A stretch of 64,000 nucleotides of DNA. It comes from Rhizobiaceae bacterium (GTDB taxonomy: Bacteria > Pseudomonadota > Alphaproteobacteria > Rhizobiales > Rhizobiaceae). The position numbers were made by a program, and so were the translations under genes. Below are positions 39,135-49,464 of the stretch, piece after piece; position 1 is the stretch's first letter, and each line of letters opens with the position of its first letter. The DNA lies in NCBI GenBank assembly GCA_019635795.1, contig JAHBYV010000017.1, positions 20,182 through 84,181 on the forward strand. The letters are read 5' to 3'. The notes under the pieces were generated by a model. It was not told the DNA's origin, made no database searches, and worked only from the letters and a program-made list of their open reading frames with translations.

Positions 39135-41591
39135 TTATGACTTGCGCGGGAGTTGTGGCACGAGGCTACGCTTGCGACCGGCTCCGCCGCCGCTTTCTTT
39201 GCCTTTTGCGGCAGGGGCAGCTTTCTTTGTAGTAGCTTTACGCGTTGTCCTTTTGCGCGGCGCTGGCTCGACCTCTTCCTTTTTAGGCTTCACCGGAACT
39301 TCGTCTGCAATGCTTTCCAGTTTCAGGCCGGTATCACCAGTTTCTTTCTTTTCGACGGTCACACGAACCGTACCGCCATGCTTGAGTTTGCCGAACAACA
39401 CCTCTTCAGCCAGCGGCTTCTTGATATGCTCTTGAATGACACGTCCGAGCGGACGCGCACCCATGCGCTCATCGTAGCCTTTTTCGGACAGCCATTCGAT
39501 CGCCTCTTGCGAGAGATCAAACGTGACGCCACGTTCCGAAAGCTGCGCTTCAAGCTGCATAACGAACTTCTGCACCACCTGATGCACAACCGGAATCGGA
39601 AGTGATCCAAACGGGATGATGGCATCCAGACGATTGCGGAACTCCGGAGAGAACAGCCGGTTTATCGCCTCCATATCGTCGCCTTCACGCTTCGACGAAC
39701 CGAATCCGATGGCAGCCTTCGCCAAATCCGACGCGCCTGCATTGGTCGTCATAATCAGGATGACATTTCGGAAATCGACCGACTTGCCATTGTGATCAGT
39801 CAATTTGCCGTGGTCCATCACCTGCAGCAGAATATTGAACAGATCTGGATGGGCCTTCTCGATCTCGTCAAGCAAAAGCACGCAGTGCGGATGTTGATCG
39901 ACGCCATCAGTTAGCAAGCCGCCCTGATCAAAGCCGACATAGCCCGGAGGGGCACCAATGAGCCGTGAAACCGTGTGCCGCTCCATGTATTCCGACATGT
40001 CGAACCGCAAAAGCTCCACCCCGAGTGATGCCGCAAGCTGCTTGGCAACTTCTGTCTTGCCAACGCCTGTAGGGCCGGAAAACAGGTAGCTGCCAATTGG
40101 CTTGTCAGGTTCGCGCAAGCCGGCACGCGCCAGCTTGATCGAGGATGCAAGAGCGGTGATCGCTGTATCCTGGCCATAGACAACGCGTCGCAGTTCCGCT
40201 TCTAGATTGGAGAGAACCATCTCATCGTCAGCGGAAACAGTCTTTGGCGGTATACGCGCCATCGTCGCGATTGTTGCTTCGATCTCCTTGATACCGATCG
40301 TTTTCTTCCGCTTGCCTTCAGGCAACAACATCTGCGAAGCGCCGGTTTCGTCGATCACATCGATAGCTTTGTCCAGAAGCTTCCGGTCGCTAATGTAACG
40401 CGCCGAGAGTTCCACAGACCCTTTGATTGCTTCAGCGGTGTATTTCACCTTGTGGAATTCTTCGAAATACGGCTTCAAACCCTTCATGATTTCAATTGCG
40501 TCTGCAATCGATGGCTCGTTCACATCGATTTTCTGGAAGCGGCGCACCAGCGCCCTATCCTTCTCGAAGAACTGGCGGAACTCCTTGTAAGTCGTTGAGC
40601 CAATGCAACGAATTGCACCAGATGACAAAGCAGGTTTGAGCAAATTAGATGCGTCCATAGCCCCGCCAGAGGTCGCACCCGCTCCGATGACGGTATGGAT
40701 CTCGTCAATGAAAAGCACGGCACCCGGATATTCTTCCAGCTCCTTGACGACCTGCTTCAAGCGTTCTTCGAAGTCACCACGGTAGCGCGTTCCCGCAAGC
40801 AGCGTCCCCATGTCCAGTGCAAAGATCGTTGCTCCCAAAAGCACCTCAGGAACATCGCCTTCGACAATGCGTTTTGCCAACCCTTCAGCTATCGCGGTTT
40901 TTCCAACTCCAGGGTCGCCAACATAAAGCGGGTTGTTCTTCGACCTGCGGCAAAGAACCTGTATCGTGCGGTTGATTTCGGAATCTCGCCCTATCAGCGG
41001 GTCGATTTTGCCGGATCGTGCCTTCTGATTGAGGTTGACGCAATAGGCGGTCAACGCGTCCTGCTGCTTTTTGCCCTTGCTCTCGTCGTCGCTGTTCTGT
41101 TCGGGCTGATCTTCATCCGTACCGCGCGGCGCGCGACGCTCCGACGAGCCGGGACGCTTTGCGATTCCATGCGAAATGTAGTTGACCGCGTCATAGCGGG
41201 TCATTTGCTGCTCTTGCAGGAAATATGCCGCGTGGCTTTCACGTTCAGCAAAAATCGCAACCAGCACATTAGCACCAGACACCTCTTCGCGCCCGGAGGA
41301 CTGCACGTGAATTACGGCGCGCTGGATGACACGCTGAAAGCCAGCGGTTGGTTTGGAATCTTCGTCATAGCCTGTGACAAGATTGTCCAACTCGGTTTCA
41401 ATGTAGTTCAGTACCGTGCTGCGCAACTCATCGAGATCCACATTGCACGCGCGCATCACGGCGGCAGCGTCAGGATCGTCGATCAACGCTAGCAACAAAT
41501 GTTCGAGGGTTGCGTATTCATGGTGACGTTCATTGGCAATGGTAAGCGCCTGATGGAGCGCCTTCTCAAGCCCTTGGGAAAATGCGGGCAT
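39135..41591 (-). CDS. clpA: ATP-dependent Clp protease ATP-binding subunit ClpA
   Basis: Hexameric AAA+ unfoldase that feeds substrates to ClpP, with ClpS as adaptor. The product is 818 aa. The N-domain (residues 1-145) contains the paired Clp_N repeats. D1 has Walker [15 protein letters not shown] and Walker [18 protein letters not shown]2 has [14 protein letters not shown] and [20 protein letters not shown]. After the usual end (about residue 760) comes a 50-60 residue Lys/Arg/Ala-rich tail ([20 protein letters not shown]) not found in E. coli ClpA. Downstream of clpS by 8 bp; a terminator follows. Confidence 0.96.
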   Translation of the reverse strand: MPAFSQGLEKALHQALTIANERHHEYATLEHLLLALIDDPDAAAVMRACNVDLDELRSTVLNYIETELDNLVTGYDEDSKPTAGFQRVIQRAVIHVQSSGREEVSGANVLVAIFAERESHAAYFLQEQQMTRYDAVNYISHGIAKRPGSSERRAPRGTDEDQPEQNSDDESKGKKQQDALTAYCVNLNQKARSGKIDPLIGRDSEINRTIQVLCRRSKNNPLYVGDPGVGKTAIAEGLAKRIVEGDVPEVLLGATIFALDMGTLLAGTRYRGDFEERLKQVVKELEEYPGAVLFIDEIHTVIGAGATSGGAMDASNLLKPALSSGAIRCIGSTTYKEFRQFFEKDRALVRRFQKIDVNEPSIADAIEIMKGLKPYFEEFHKVKYTAEAIKGSVELSARYISDRKLLDKAIDVIDETGASQMLLPEGKRKKTIGIKEIEATIATMARIPPKTVSADDEMVLSNLEAELRRVVYGQDTAITALASSIKLARAGLREPDKPIGSYLFSGPTGVGKTEVAKQLAASLGVELLRFDMSEYMERHTVSRLIGAPPGYVGFDQGGLLTDGVDQHPHCVLLLDEIEKAHPDLFNILLQVMDHGKLTDHNGKSVDFRNVILIMTTNAGASDLAKAAIGFGSSKREGDDMEAINRLFSPEFRNRLDAIIPFGSLPIPVVHQVVQKFVMQLEAQLSERGVTFDLSQEAIEWLSEKGYDERMGARPLGRVIQEHIKKPLAEEVLFGKLKHGGTVRVTVEKKETGDTGLKLESIADEVPVKPKKEEVEPAPRKRTTRKATTKKAAPAAKGKESGGGAGRKRSLVPQLPRKS

Positions 41592-41599
41592 TCAGAACC

Positions 41600-41929
41600 T
41601 CACTTCTTTTCCATCACGCATTGCAGCGGATGTTGGTTCTGGCGGGCGAAATCCATGACCTGCGCGACCTTGGTCTCGGCCACCTCGAAAGTGTAGACGC
41701 CACATTCGCCCACACCGTGGTTATGTACATGAAGCATGATCCGCGTGGCGGTTTCACGATCTTTCTGGAAAAAACGCTCCAAAACCACGATCACAAACTC
41801 CATAGGCGTGTAATCGTCGTTGAGAATCAGCACGCGGTACAAGCTTGGCTTACGGGTACGGGTTTTCGTACGGGTTATGACAGCCGTACTGCGCCCGGTG
41901 CCTCCGCTGCGGCGCGCATCGTCCTGCAT
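41600..41929 (-). CDS. clpS: ClpS adaptor for N-end rule degradation
   Basis: Small adaptor that binds N-degron residues and the ClpA N-domain. 109 aa from the chosen ATG ([12 protein letters not shown]). Core motifs: [19 protein letters not shown] (Asn/Asp of the pocket), [24 protein letters not shown] (His of the pocket), and [10 protein letters not shown] at the end. The start is uncertain: the frame stays open upstream to 42058, with an ATG at 42049 and a GTG with an AGGGAAGG-like site 15 codons before the chosen start, but family members usually have only a short disordered N-terminus. Alphaproteobacteria often carry two ClpS; this is the clpA-linked one. Confidence 0.9.
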   Translation of the reverse strand: MQDDARRSGGTGRSTAVITRTKTRTRKPSLYRVLILNDDYTPMEFVIVVLERFFQKDRETATRIMLHVHNHGVGECGVYTFEVAETKVAQVMDFARQNQHPLQCVMEKK

Positions 41930-42358
41930 ACGGATAGTGCTACTCTCAATGCCACTTATGCCGGTCTTCACGCCGACCTTCCCTTTCGCCGAATCCACGC
42001 CCGAACCGTCATGTAGGTAACCATATCTCGATTGTAAGAGGTTCGTCATCACAGACAATATACCGCAATGACCTTCCGAATGGATTACCGGATCACAGAA
42101 AAATTATAATCAGGCAAGGGGTGCGCCGATTGGGCACGTTTGTGAAGCGCTGCGGCCCTCCTGGCCGACTCTGGGCACTCAATCCGGTCGCTTTTCGTTT
42201 CGCAAAAATTTGATGAAAACATGCATCAACATCACCCAAATTGGTGAACGCCGCGGTTACCATAAACGGATTGGTAACGCTGAAGCCGTAGTCTGGCCCG
42301 ATCTTGTCGCGTGCGGATCGCGCAGGATCAAAAAGTTTAATTTCATAGGGTATGCGGC
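41930..42358. other. Divergent promoter region between clpS and the D-Ala-D-Ala carboxypeptidase gene
   Basis: About 430 bp without a credible gene, except a possible N-terminal extension of clpS up to 42058. It contains an inverted repeat GTTACC-N11-GGTAAC (42256-42278), 80 bp before the carboxypeptidase start, that may be a regulator site. No terminator is seen. Confidence 0.5.
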
Positions 42359-43687
42359 GTGCAACAGAGTAACAGATGGCGGTCAACCGCCGCGTTCTGG
42401 TTGGTGGTTTCAGCGGTCATTTCAGTTTCGCTCGTGCTGTCTTCCGTTCAGGCAAGAGCGAGCTCGTCGAAATATGCCGCTATCGTAGTGGACGCCCGGA
42501 CCGGCAAGGTTCTGCACTCCGAAAATGCAGACTCTCGTCGTTACCCTGCTTCTCTCACCAAGATGATGACGCTTTACCTAACCTTTGAGGCACTCAAGAG
42601 CGGCAGGATAAACAAAAATTCGCGCTTGCCATTCTCCGCACAGGCAGCCGCGCAACCGCCTACAAAGCTTGGCGTAAGGGCTGGAAACTCAATCACGGTT
42701 GAACAGGCGATTTATGCGCTTATCACCCGCTCAGCAAACGACGCCTCGATGGCGCTTGCAGAACTCCTCGGCGGCTCGCAGGAGCGTTTTGCGCGGATGA
42801 TGACGCAAAAGGCCAGATCGCTCGGAATGCGGGCAACTGTTTTCCGCAATCCGCATGGCTTGCCTGATACAGGACAGTTTACCACAGCGCGCGACATGGC
42901 AACTCTGGGGATCGCACTCCGCGAGCATTTTCCTCAGTACTATTCCTATTTTTCAGTTCGCTCTTTTACCTACGGCCGCCAGCGCATCGCAAACCACAAT
43001 AAACTTCTCGGACGCGTTCGCGGTGTTGACGGAATCAAGACCGGATATACACGCGCCTCCGGCTTCAACCTCGTTTCATCTGTCAACGATGGCGGCCGCC
43101 GGGTCGTCGCGGTGGTGATGGGTGGGCAGTCTGGGCCCGCACGCGATAACCGGATGGCACAACTCATTGATGCCTATCTTCCAAAGGCTTCCAGAAGTGG
43201 CGGTGGCGCTCTGGTCGCGCGCAGCCCTGAAGTTGGCACTCCGGTCGTCGCCGGCGTAGCATTGCCGAAGACCGATATTCCAACGCCCTTTGGCCGCCCT
43301 TCGGGGGTAGCTGGCGGTGATCAATTGGCCGCCATGATTCAAGCTCACGGCAGCGACCAGAATCTCGGGTTGCAAGCTTACGCCGATGAGCCCGAGGCCG
43401 AAGGCGATACTGAACCAGCCTCCGCTTCTGCCGTTGAAACCGGTCGCTGGGTCATTCAGGTAGCCTCTTCACCAAGCGCCAAGGAAGCGCGGGCGATACT
43501 GGATCGCACGAAAAATGCTGTTGGCTTTCTGGGCAGCGCATCAGCTTACACCGTTCCATTCAAGGCTGAGGGGACAACCTACTACCGCGCCCGATTTGCG
43601 GGATTTAGCTCCCAGGTTGAGGCAGCAAAAGCTTGTGGCGCGCTGAAGCGCAAGAAGATCCCCTGCTACGCGACGTTGCAGGATTGA
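42359..43687 (+). CDS. D-alanyl-D-alanine carboxypeptidase (PBP5/6 family) with SPOR domain
   Basis: Periplasmic trimming of peptidoglycan pentapeptides. 442 aa. An N-terminal signal sequence (helix around residues 10-30, then VQARASSSKYAAIV) is followed by the S11 serine peptidase domain with the catalytic triad motifs SLTK (PASLTKMMTLYL), SAN (ITRSANDASMALAELL) and KTG (GVDGIKTGYTRASGFN). A Pro/Glu-rich linker then leads to a C-terminal SPOR domain (about 365-442, WVIQVASSPSAKEARAIL) that binds denuded glycan and localises to the septum. GTG start at 42359, AGGG upstream. Signal peptide plus SPOR suggests division-site action. DacF/DacC-like. Confidence 0.93.
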   Translation: MQQSNRWRSTAAFWLVVSAVISVSLVLSSVQARASSSKYAAIVVDARTGKVLHSENADSRRYPASLTKMMTLYLTFEALKSGRINKNSRLPFSAQAAAQPPTKLGVRAGNSITVEQAIYALITRSANDASMALAELLGGSQERFARMMTQKARSLGMRATVFRNPHGLPDTGQFTTARDMATLGIALREHFPQYYSYFSVRSFTYGRQRIANHNKLLGRVRGVDGIKTGYTRASGFNLVSSVNDGGRRVVAVVMGGQSGPARDNRMAQLIDAYLPKASRSGGGALVARSPEVGTPVVAGVALPKTDIPTPFGRPSGVAGGDQLAAMIQAHGSDQNLGLQAYADEPEAEGDTEPASASAVETGRWVIQVASSPSAKEARAILDRTKNAVGFLGSASAYTVPFKAEGTTYYRARFAGFSSQVEAAKACGALKRKKIPCYATLQD

Positions 43688-43722
43688 GTAAGCGTATGAG
43701 TTATGCGTTTGAGGAGATGGTC

Positions 43723-43989
43723 ATGAGTTCCGAGTTCGACATAAAGCGCGATACAGCCGCGTTTCCGTCACCGCGCTCCAACGACCCCGGGATTCAGGCA
43801 CTGTATCAGGCTGCGAGCCGTTTGGCAGATGCGCGGCGAGGCGCACCCCGCTTCAAGACACGTGATCTCGTTGGGTTGCTTCTCAGTCATGGAGCCCGAA
43901 CTTGGCGTAACAGCCAGCCACGCGCGTTTGTTCGCCTGCGCGTTTTCTCGCCGGAAAACCGCGTCGCCGTAAAGCTGAACTTCCGCTAA
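43723..43989 (+). CDS. Conserved small protein of unknown function
   Basis: 88 aa; not recognised. The ATG at 43723 (MSSEFDIKRD) has GAGGAG 6 bases upstream, the best site of three in-frame candidates. Basic and soluble, with predicted short helices (GIQALYQAASRLADARRG) and a C-terminal beta-like RAFVRLRVFSPENRVAVKLN. It starts 36 bp after the carboxypeptidase and overlaps the convergent DUF1489 gene by 4 bp, so it probably belongs to the carboxypeptidase transcription unit. Confidence 0.6.
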   Translation: MSSEFDIKRDTAAFPSPRSNDPGIQALYQAASRLADARRGAPRFKTRDLVGLLLSHGARTWRNSQPRAFVRLRVFSPENRVAVKLNFR

Positions 43990-44423
43990 AGCAAGCCGAG
44001 TTCTGCGAGTTCCTGCCGCAATTTGGACGGCATCTCCATCACTGCCTTTTCGCGCTTGCCGAGATCGGCGGGCGCATCCTCAGCTTTCAGGTATCGCCAA
44101 CCCTGAAACGCGCGACGAGGTTGCCAGACGGTTCTGAACACCCTCGGTTCCAGCACGAGATGGCAACGCGAAGTCCCTTCAGCATCGGTGAAAGGGCGGA
44201 CCTCCAAAAGCCGCTGACGGCACTGCACATTCCCCTTTATTACCCAATAAAGAGAACCACCATCGGTGAGTTCCGGCGCCTTGGTAGGGACCATCCGTGT
44301 TGTGTGCAACTGTTCTGCGGGTTCACCATTACGCTGGCGCTCCTGCAGTCTGAAAGCGATCCACTCTTCCAGTTCTTCAACGCTGTCGCAGCCGACGCAC
44401 AATTTGATCAGATTGAGAGACAT
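43986..44423 (-). CDS. DUF1489 family protein
   Basis: 145 aa. Typical alphaproteobacterial DUF1489 features: MSLNLIKLCVGCDSVEELEEWIA at the N-terminus, HTTRMVPTKAPELTDGGSLYWVIKG, VLEPRVFRTVWQPRRAFQGWRYL and DLGKREKAVMEMPSKLRQEL. Function unknown. The fold may bind a nucleic acid or small molecule but nothing here shows this. ATG at 44423 is preferred over the TTG two codons before it. Monocistronic, with convergent ends with its right-to-left neighbour. Confidence 0.85.
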   Translation of the reverse strand: MSLNLIKLCVGCDSVEELEEWIAFRLQERQRNGEPAEQLHTTRMVPTKAPELTDGGSLYWVIKGNVQCRQRLLEVRPFTDAEGTSRCHLVLEPRVFRTVWQPRRAFQGWRYLKAEDAPADLGKREKAVMEMPSKLRQELAELGLL

Positions 44424-44481
44424 GACCAAGCATTAATCCGCGCCATGCGCAGGTCAACAGTGCGCGCACTTCTCCACAGGA

Positions 44482-45882
44482 TCAGCATTCAACAACGTTG
44501 ACCGCCAAACCACCCTGACTCGTTTCCTTGTATTTTTCGCTCATATCTATGCCGGTTTGCCGCATTGTCTCAATTGCAGCATCCAGCGGGACGAAATGCA
44601 CACCGTCACCCTTGATTGCGAGCGAAGCTGCCGTAACTGCCTTCACTGCGCCTAATGCATTCCGCTCGATACACGGGACCTGAACCAGACCCGCAACCGG
44701 ATCGCAGGTCATGCCAAGATGGTGCTCCAATGCAATTTCTGCCGCGTTTTCCACTTGCTCAGGCGTCCCACCCATGACCGCGCACAATCCAGCCGCCGCC
44801 ATGGCTGAAGCAGAACCGACTTCACCTTGGCAACCAACCTCAGCACCGGAGATCGAAGCATTGGTTTTTATAATTCCGCCGATTGCGGCCGATGCGAGCA
44901 GAAAATCCCTGATGCTGGCCTGATCGGCTTCCGGATGGAAATGAAGCCAGTAACGCAGAACCGCAGGCACAACGCCTGCCGCTCCATTAGTCGGGGCAGT
45001 CACAACGCGCCCGCCCGCTGCGTTCTCTTCATTCACAGCCATCGCATAAATTGAAAGCCAATCGTTTGCCAACAACGGGTTTGGTCGATTGCGCTGCCAC
45101 TCGTCTTGCAATTTGTCATGCAATTGTTTTGCACGGCGGCGCACTTTCAGCCCGCCTGGCATAATACCTTCCTTGGTCAAACCGCGGTCGATACAGCTTT
45201 TCATCGCCGTCCAGATTGCATCCAGTCCAGCATCAAGCTCGTCGCGAGACATGAACACTTCTTCATTTGCCCGCTTCATTTCACCGATGGAAAGGCCGCT
45301 GCGTGCAGCCATGGCGAGCATTTCTTTCGCCGTCGCAAAAGGATAAGGCACTTTCTTTGAAGGCTTTTCAGGGCCACGCGCCTTCATCCGCTGCAACTCT
45401 TCCTCAGATACGATGAATCCGCCGCCAATCGAGTAGTAAACTCGCCTCAGCAACACGCGGCCGTCAGAATCATAGGCAAAAAATTGCATGCCGTTCGCAT
45501 GACCTGGCAAAGGTATCTTTTTGTCCAGAACCAAGTCCGTCGAAGGATCAAATGAATAGGCCGGATGGCCGGACGGCGCGACCCGCTTCTCCGCGCTTAT
45601 CTGTTCAATAATCCCATCTGATTTATCCGGGTCAACGCTCGTTGGAGTAAGACCAGCAAGGCCGAGAATCACGGCACGATCTGTTCCGTGTCCTATTCCG
45701 GTGAACGCAAGCGATCCGTGGAGGCTGGCACCCAGTCTCGTCACCTCAGCCCCGCGGGGCCGCGGCCAATCACCAACAAGGATTTCATCAAGGAACCGGG
45801 CACCGGCGGACATCGGTCCCATGGTATGGGAACTGGATGGGCCGATACCAATCTTGTAAAGGTCGAATACGGAAAGAAACAA
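44482..45882 (-). CDS. sdaA: L-serine ammonia-lyase (iron-sulfur type)
   Basis: Deaminates L-serine to pyruvate and ammonia using an oxygen-sensitive 4Fe-4S cluster. The product is 466 aa, the fused single-chain type. N-terminal domain starts [23 protein letters not shown]. The catalytic part has [20 protein letters not shown], a [18 protein letters not shown] stretch with cluster cysteines, and [13 protein letters not shown]. It ends with [12 protein letters not shown], whose C-terminal Cys sits next to the active site as in this family. TTG start at 45882, with GAGAG upstream, placed where family members begin. Confidence 0.95.
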   Translation of the reverse strand: MFLSVFDLYKIGIGPSSSHTMGPMSAGARFLDEILVGDWPRPRGAEVTRLGASLHGSLAFTGIGHGTDRAVILGLAGLTPTSVDPDKSDGIIEQISAEKRVAPSGHPAYSFDPSTDLVLDKKIPLPGHANGMQFFAYDSDGRVLLRRVYYSIGGGFIVSEEELQRMKARGPEKPSKKVPYPFATAKEMLAMAARSGLSIGEMKRANEEVFMSRDELDAGLDAIWTAMKSCIDRGLTKEGIMPGGLKVRRRAKQLHDKLQDEWQRNRPNPLLANDWLSIYAMAVNEENAAGGRVVTAPTNGAAGVVPAVLRYWLHFHPEADQASIRDFLLASAAIGGIIKTNASISGAEVGCQGEVGSASAMAAAGLCAVMGGTPEQVENAAEIALEHHLGMTCDPVAGLVQVPCIERNALGAVKAVTAASLAIKGDGVHFVPLDAAIETMRQTGIDMSEKYKETSQGGLAVNVVEC

Positions 45883-45985
45883 TTTGAACTCTCGCGGCGA
45901 TAGGCACCTATATCTCTAATATAGCGCTATCGACCCGGCTCCGCCATCCCGCACGCGACCTTATGCGCCGCAGAAGAGGAGCAGA

Positions 45986-46117
45986 TTACCCAGCCTTTGC
46001 CAACACCGCGGTGGTTTCACCGCCACCGACGAGCCAGGTAAGTATCATGAGGGCTGCGATTACGAGCATGACCTTAGTGGTCAAGCCCCAACAGGATTGG
46101 CTTTGTTCTTGATCCAT
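45986..46117 (-). CDS. Possible small single-pass membrane protein, 43 aa
   Basis: Not recognised. ATG at 46117 with a weak A-rich upstream site gives MDQEQSQSCWGLTTK, then one hydrophobic helix (VMLVIAALMILTWLVGGG) and a short tail ending LAKAG. Small proteins of this type occur widely in Hyphomicrobiales, but it could be chance. It lies between sdaA and the YdcF gene; a longer in-frame start exists but has no sensible N-terminus. Confidence 0.4.
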   Translation of the reverse strand: MDQEQSQSCWGLTTKVMLVIAALMILTWLVGGGETTAVLAKAG

Positions 46118-46339
46118 TTTTCTTACAGATGCGTCAGTTGAATGGGGCCATAAAGCATCGTTTGGTTGCAGCGCACATAAAACAAAAAGGGAAGCGTTTG
46201 CAAGCCCCCAAAACAGGCGAGATTGTGGCAAACCCACAGGCAAAAATGGCCTCGACTAGCGAAAATTATTATATCTCAATACCTTACCACGGGATCATGA
46301 GTTAATTATCGTAAGGATTTTCGGCTAAAATGAGATAAA

Positions 46340-47125
46340 TTAAGGCAAAATTCGATCGGTTCGCCCTGCTATTCTATACGCTACCAAGCCAATCCACTCA
46401 CGGATGGCAAGGGTCGTTGTGCGGAGCGTATCAACCGGATTGTCGGTCGCCGCACCAATCCGTTCACGTCCCGTTGTTCGATAATCTACGGGCCAAGGTG
46501 TTACCTGAAACCCGGCTTTGCGGAACAACTCCATGGAACGCGGCATATGAAATGCGGATGTTAGCAGAAGCCAGGTTTCTCCTTCCACCGGCTGAACGAG
46601 CTTTCGAGTAAACTGAGCATTCTCGTACGTGTCACGCGACTTGTTTTCGAGAATCAATCTCTCGCGCCCTACACCCAACGCTTCCAGCAGGCGGGGTGCT
46701 GTGTCAGCATCTCCCTCGCCGTCAAGCAAAAGTGCGCCAGTCCCGCCGGAAACGACAATGCGTGCATTCGGGTAGCGCCGCGCCAGAATTGCAGCCTCCA
46801 CCATGCGGTCACCCCCGGCGTTGAGGTCGTAGCCGCCGCGGGCAAGATTAATTGCGCCTTCAAACCCACCCCCTAGCACTATAATGCCGGCCACTTGAGT
46901 GGGTGCTGGAGGTCGAGGGTATCGGTCCTCAAGAGGCTGAAGAAGCACGGCGCCAAGATTTGTCCAGGTGGAGAGTACCAGCACTCCAATAGACAGAGCC
47001 AGAAAAACGGTGCCAGTCCGCCTCCATTTGAAGGCGAAGGCTACAAGCGCGAAGAGACCTCCGACTATGGCAGCATTCAAAGGTTGCAAAAAGAACCAGA
47101 TGACCTTCGCTAAAAGAAAGAACAT
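46340..47125 (-). CDS. YdcF/ElyC-family inner-membrane DUF218 protein
   Basis: 261 aa. Two N-terminal membrane helices (about residues 1-58) are followed by a DUF218 Rossmann-like domain: VAGIIVLGGGFEG, EAAILARRYPNARIVVSGG, LENKSRDTYENAQFTRKL and LLLTSAFHMPRSMELFRKAG. ElyC of E. coli, same layout, supports lipid carrier use in peptidoglycan and enterobacterial antigen synthesis, so an envelope role is likely but not shown. It ends over 200 bp before the next gene; that 46118-46339 gap is AT-rich with nothing recognisable. Confidence 0.88.
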   Translation of the reverse strand: MFFLLAKVIWFFLQPLNAAIVGGLFALVAFAFKWRRTGTVFLALSIGVLVLSTWTNLGAVLLQPLEDRYPRPPAPTQVAGIIVLGGGFEGAINLARGGYDLNAGGDRMVEAAILARRYPNARIVVSGGTGALLLDGEGDADTAPRLLEALGVGRERLILENKSRDTYENAQFTRKLVQPVEGETWLLLTSAFHMPRSMELFRKAGFQVTPWPVDYRTTGRERIGAATDNPVDTLRTTTLAIREWIGLVAYRIAGRTDRILP

Positions 47126-47153
47126 CTGCGCAAACCCTGCTCAGGCGTAATCA

Positions 47154-48635
47154 TTACCACCATTTTTGAGGTTCGAATCGCCCCGCAGCCTGTTCAATCA
47201 CGTGCGCGGCCTGGAAGAGCGTTTCCTCCTCAAATGGGCGCCCGATCAGTTGCAAGCCAAGCGGCAGCCCGCGCGAGTCCAGTCCAGCCGGAACCGACAG
47301 ACCCGGAAGCCCCGCCATGTTAACAGTAACCGTGAAAATGTCATTCAAATACATCTTTACGGGGTCGCTGTTCATGTCCTGATCGGCGATTCCAAAGGCC
47401 GCAGACGGCGTTGCCGGCGTAAGAATCAGGTCTACACCATCGGCGAAAACTGTCTCAAAATCACGCTTGATGAGTGTGCGGACCTTCTGCGCCTGCAAGT
47501 AGTACGCGTCGTAATATCCGGCTGAAAGGACATAGGTCCCAATCATTATACGGCGCTTCACCTCGCGTCCAAATCCGGCAGCGCGCGTGTTTTCATACAT
47601 CTCGACAATATCCTTGCCGGGAACACGAAGGCCGTACCGAACGCCATCATATCTCGCCAGATTGGACGAGGCTTCCGCAGGTGCCACAATATAATATGCT
47701 GGAAGCGCATATTTGGTGTGCGGCAGCGAAATTTCGACGATCTCCGCACCGGCATCGCGCAACCAGGCAATACCTTTTTGCCACAATGCTTCAATTTCAG
47801 CAGGCATACCGTCGAGTCTGTATTCCTTGGGAATGCCGATTTTCATGCCTTTGACGGACTTGCCAAGCACTGCTTCGTAATCCGGCACGGGTATATCAAC
47901 CGAGGTCGTATCCTTGGCATCGACCGAAGCCATCGATCTGAGCATGATTGCCGCATCGCGAACGTCGCGCGCGATAGGACCAGCCTGATCCAGCGACGAA
48001 GCGAAGGCGGCCACACCCCAACGTGAAACGCGGCCATATGTTGGCTTAATACCGACCGTGCCGGTAAAAGCAGCCGGCTGGCGAATAGAACCACCCGTAT
48101 CGGTAGCCGTTGCACCGGCGCACAAAAAGGCAGAAACTGCAGCAGCCGATCCACCCGACGAACCGCCAGGAACAAGCTTTGCATTGCTTCCATTCGCGCG
48201 CCAAGGATTCACCACCGGCCCGTAATATGAGGTCTCGTTGGATGAGCCCATCGCAAACTCATCCATATTGAGCTTACCAAGCATGACCGCGCCGTCTGCC
48301 CAAAGGTTGGACGTGACGGTTGACTCGTATCGCGGCTTGAACCCATCGAGAACGTGACTGCACGCCTGCGTATGCACACCTTCTGTCGCGAACAGGTCTT
48401 TAATGCCGAGTGGAATGCCTTCCAGCGCCCCCGCTTGCCCGCTCGCCAAACGCGCGTCGGAAGCCTTTGCCATATCCCGTGCTTTGTCGTGGGTCACGGT
48501 GACGTAGGCATTAATTACGCCATTGGCCGCGTCAATCGCACCAAGGTATGCTTCCGTCAGCTCAAGAGCGCTGAATTCCCGCGACTTTAGCTTGCTGCGC
48601 GCTTCGGCAATCGTCAGTTTTGTTAGGTCGGTCAT
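47154..48635 (-). CDS. gatA: Glutamyl-tRNA(Gln) amidotransferase subunit A
   Basis: Amidase subunit that supplies ammonia from glutamine for converting Glu-tRNA-Gln to Gln-tRNA-Gln (and Asp-tRNA-Asn). The product is 493 aa. The Ser-cisSer-Lys triad is visible: Lys in [15 protein letters not shown], Ser residues in [15 protein letters not shown] and [18 protein letters not shown]. The closing part has [22 protein letters not shown]. The start overlaps the acetyltransferase stop by 4 bp (ATGA). GatB is outside this window. Confidence 0.96.
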   Translation of the reverse strand: MTDLTKLTIAEARSKLKSREFSALELTEAYLGAIDAANGVINAYVTVTHDKARDMAKASDARLASGQAGALEGIPLGIKDLFATEGVHTQACSHVLDGFKPRYESTVTSNLWADGAVMLGKLNMDEFAMGSSNETSYYGPVVNPWRANGSNAKLVPGGSSGGSAAAVSAFLCAGATATDTGGSIRQPAAFTGTVGIKPTYGRVSRWGVAAFASSLDQAGPIARDVRDAAIMLRSMASVDAKDTTSVDIPVPDYEAVLGKSVKGMKIGIPKEYRLDGMPAEIEALWQKGIAWLRDAGAEIVEISLPHTKYALPAYYIVAPAEASSNLARYDGVRYGLRVPGKDIVEMYENTRAAGFGREVKRRIMIGTYVLSAGYYDAYYLQAQKVRTLIKRDFETVFADGVDLILTPATPSAAFGIADQDMNSDPVKMYLNDIFTVTVNMAGLPGLSVPAGLDSRGLPLGLQLIGRPFEEETLFQAAHVIEQAAGRFEPQKWW

Positions 48636-49099
48636 GCAAGTTTCTTTTCGTAGAATCTGGAATAGCCGGAATCCGGATAGTCAAGGACGGCACCGCAGAC
48701 AGTGAAGCCGCTGCGCTCATAGATGCGCCAGGCAGATTCAAAACCGGATGCCTCACCTGTTTCAAGAACAAGCCGATTAATGGCCTTTTCTCGCGCAAGT
48801 GCCTCAATGTGCTCAAGAACGCGGGACCCGATCCGGGCACCCCGCACATGGGAATAGGTATACATACGCTTCACTTCGCCCAGTCCCGCACCGTGATCCT
48901 TCAGCGCACCCATGCCCACAGGAGCGCCTGCACCATCGCGCGCAACGAACAAAGTAACCGTTGGCTCAGCCATTTGCTCGACGGTTAGCTGAAACTGAAA
49001 CTCACGTGGAGTGAGCGGAATCAGATAGTCGTTGAGGTCCGCGACCATGGCGCGAACATCGTCCTGCAAAGGCGTCTCGACGGCTATCCGAACGTCCAT
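48632..49099 (-). CDS. GNAT family N-acetyltransferase
   Basis: 155 aa. A GNAT fold with [22 protein letters not shown] (acetyl-CoA loop, RGARIG in the R/Q-x-x-G-x-G position) and a C-terminal [19 protein letters not shown]. Target unknown. It lies between gatC and gatA: its ATG comes 3 bp after the gatC stop and its stop overlaps gatA, so all three are co-translated. A GTG directly before the ATG is an alternative start. Confidence 0.88.
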   Translation of the reverse strand: MDVRIAVETPLQDDVRAMVADLNDYLIPLTPREFQFQLTVEQMAEPTVTLFVARDGAGAPVGMGALKDHGAGLGEVKRMYTYSHVRGARIGSRVLEHIEALAREKAINRLVLETGEASGFESAWRIYERSGFTVCGAVLDYPDSGYSRFYEKKLA

Positions 49100-49102
49100 C
49101 AC

Positions 49103-49390
49103 TTATTCGACCACCTTGGGAACAAGGAAGAAGTTTTCCTCGGTAGCGGGTGCGTTGGCCACTATGTCATCCGCCTTGTCGCCATCGGTAACCAGATCCT
49201 CGCGCTTTTTCATCGCCATTGGCGTTACGGATGTCATGGGCTCGACTCCCGTAACATCCACCTCATTCAACTGCTCGACAAAGCCAAGGATCGTGTTGAG
49301 TTCGCCGGTCATGCGCTCGGCATCGTCGTCGCTCACGGCAATACGGGCGAGGCGGGCGACACGTTTGACGGTTGAAATGTCCACAGACAT
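49103..49390 (-). CDS. gatC: Glutamyl-tRNA(Gln) amidotransferase subunit C
   Basis: Small clamp subunit that stabilises GatA-GatB. 95 aa, usual length. It begins [19 protein letters not shown] and has [19 protein letters not shown], and it ends FFLVPKVVE, where GatC proteins close. First gene of gatC-GNAT-gatA. Confidence 0.95.
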   Translation of the reverse strand: MSVDISTVKRVARLARIAVSDDDAERMTGELNTILGFVEQLNEVDVTGVEPMTSVTPMAMKKREDLVTDGDKADDIVANAPATEENFFLVPKVVE

Positions 49391-49464
49391 GACAAAAACT
49401 CCTGAATCCTTGGCGGGCTATAACGATGCCATCGCGCCAGCGCAATATCAGCCCGACGTCAAGT

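Noticed and set aside
40695-41492. Forward 265-codon frame
   Set aside because: Antisense to the ClpA N- and D1 domains; composition follows the opposite-strand codon pattern.
41930-42058. 43-residue N-terminal extension of ClpS
   Set aside because: Open in frame but starts with TTG and lacks a ribosome-binding site; kept only as an alternative.
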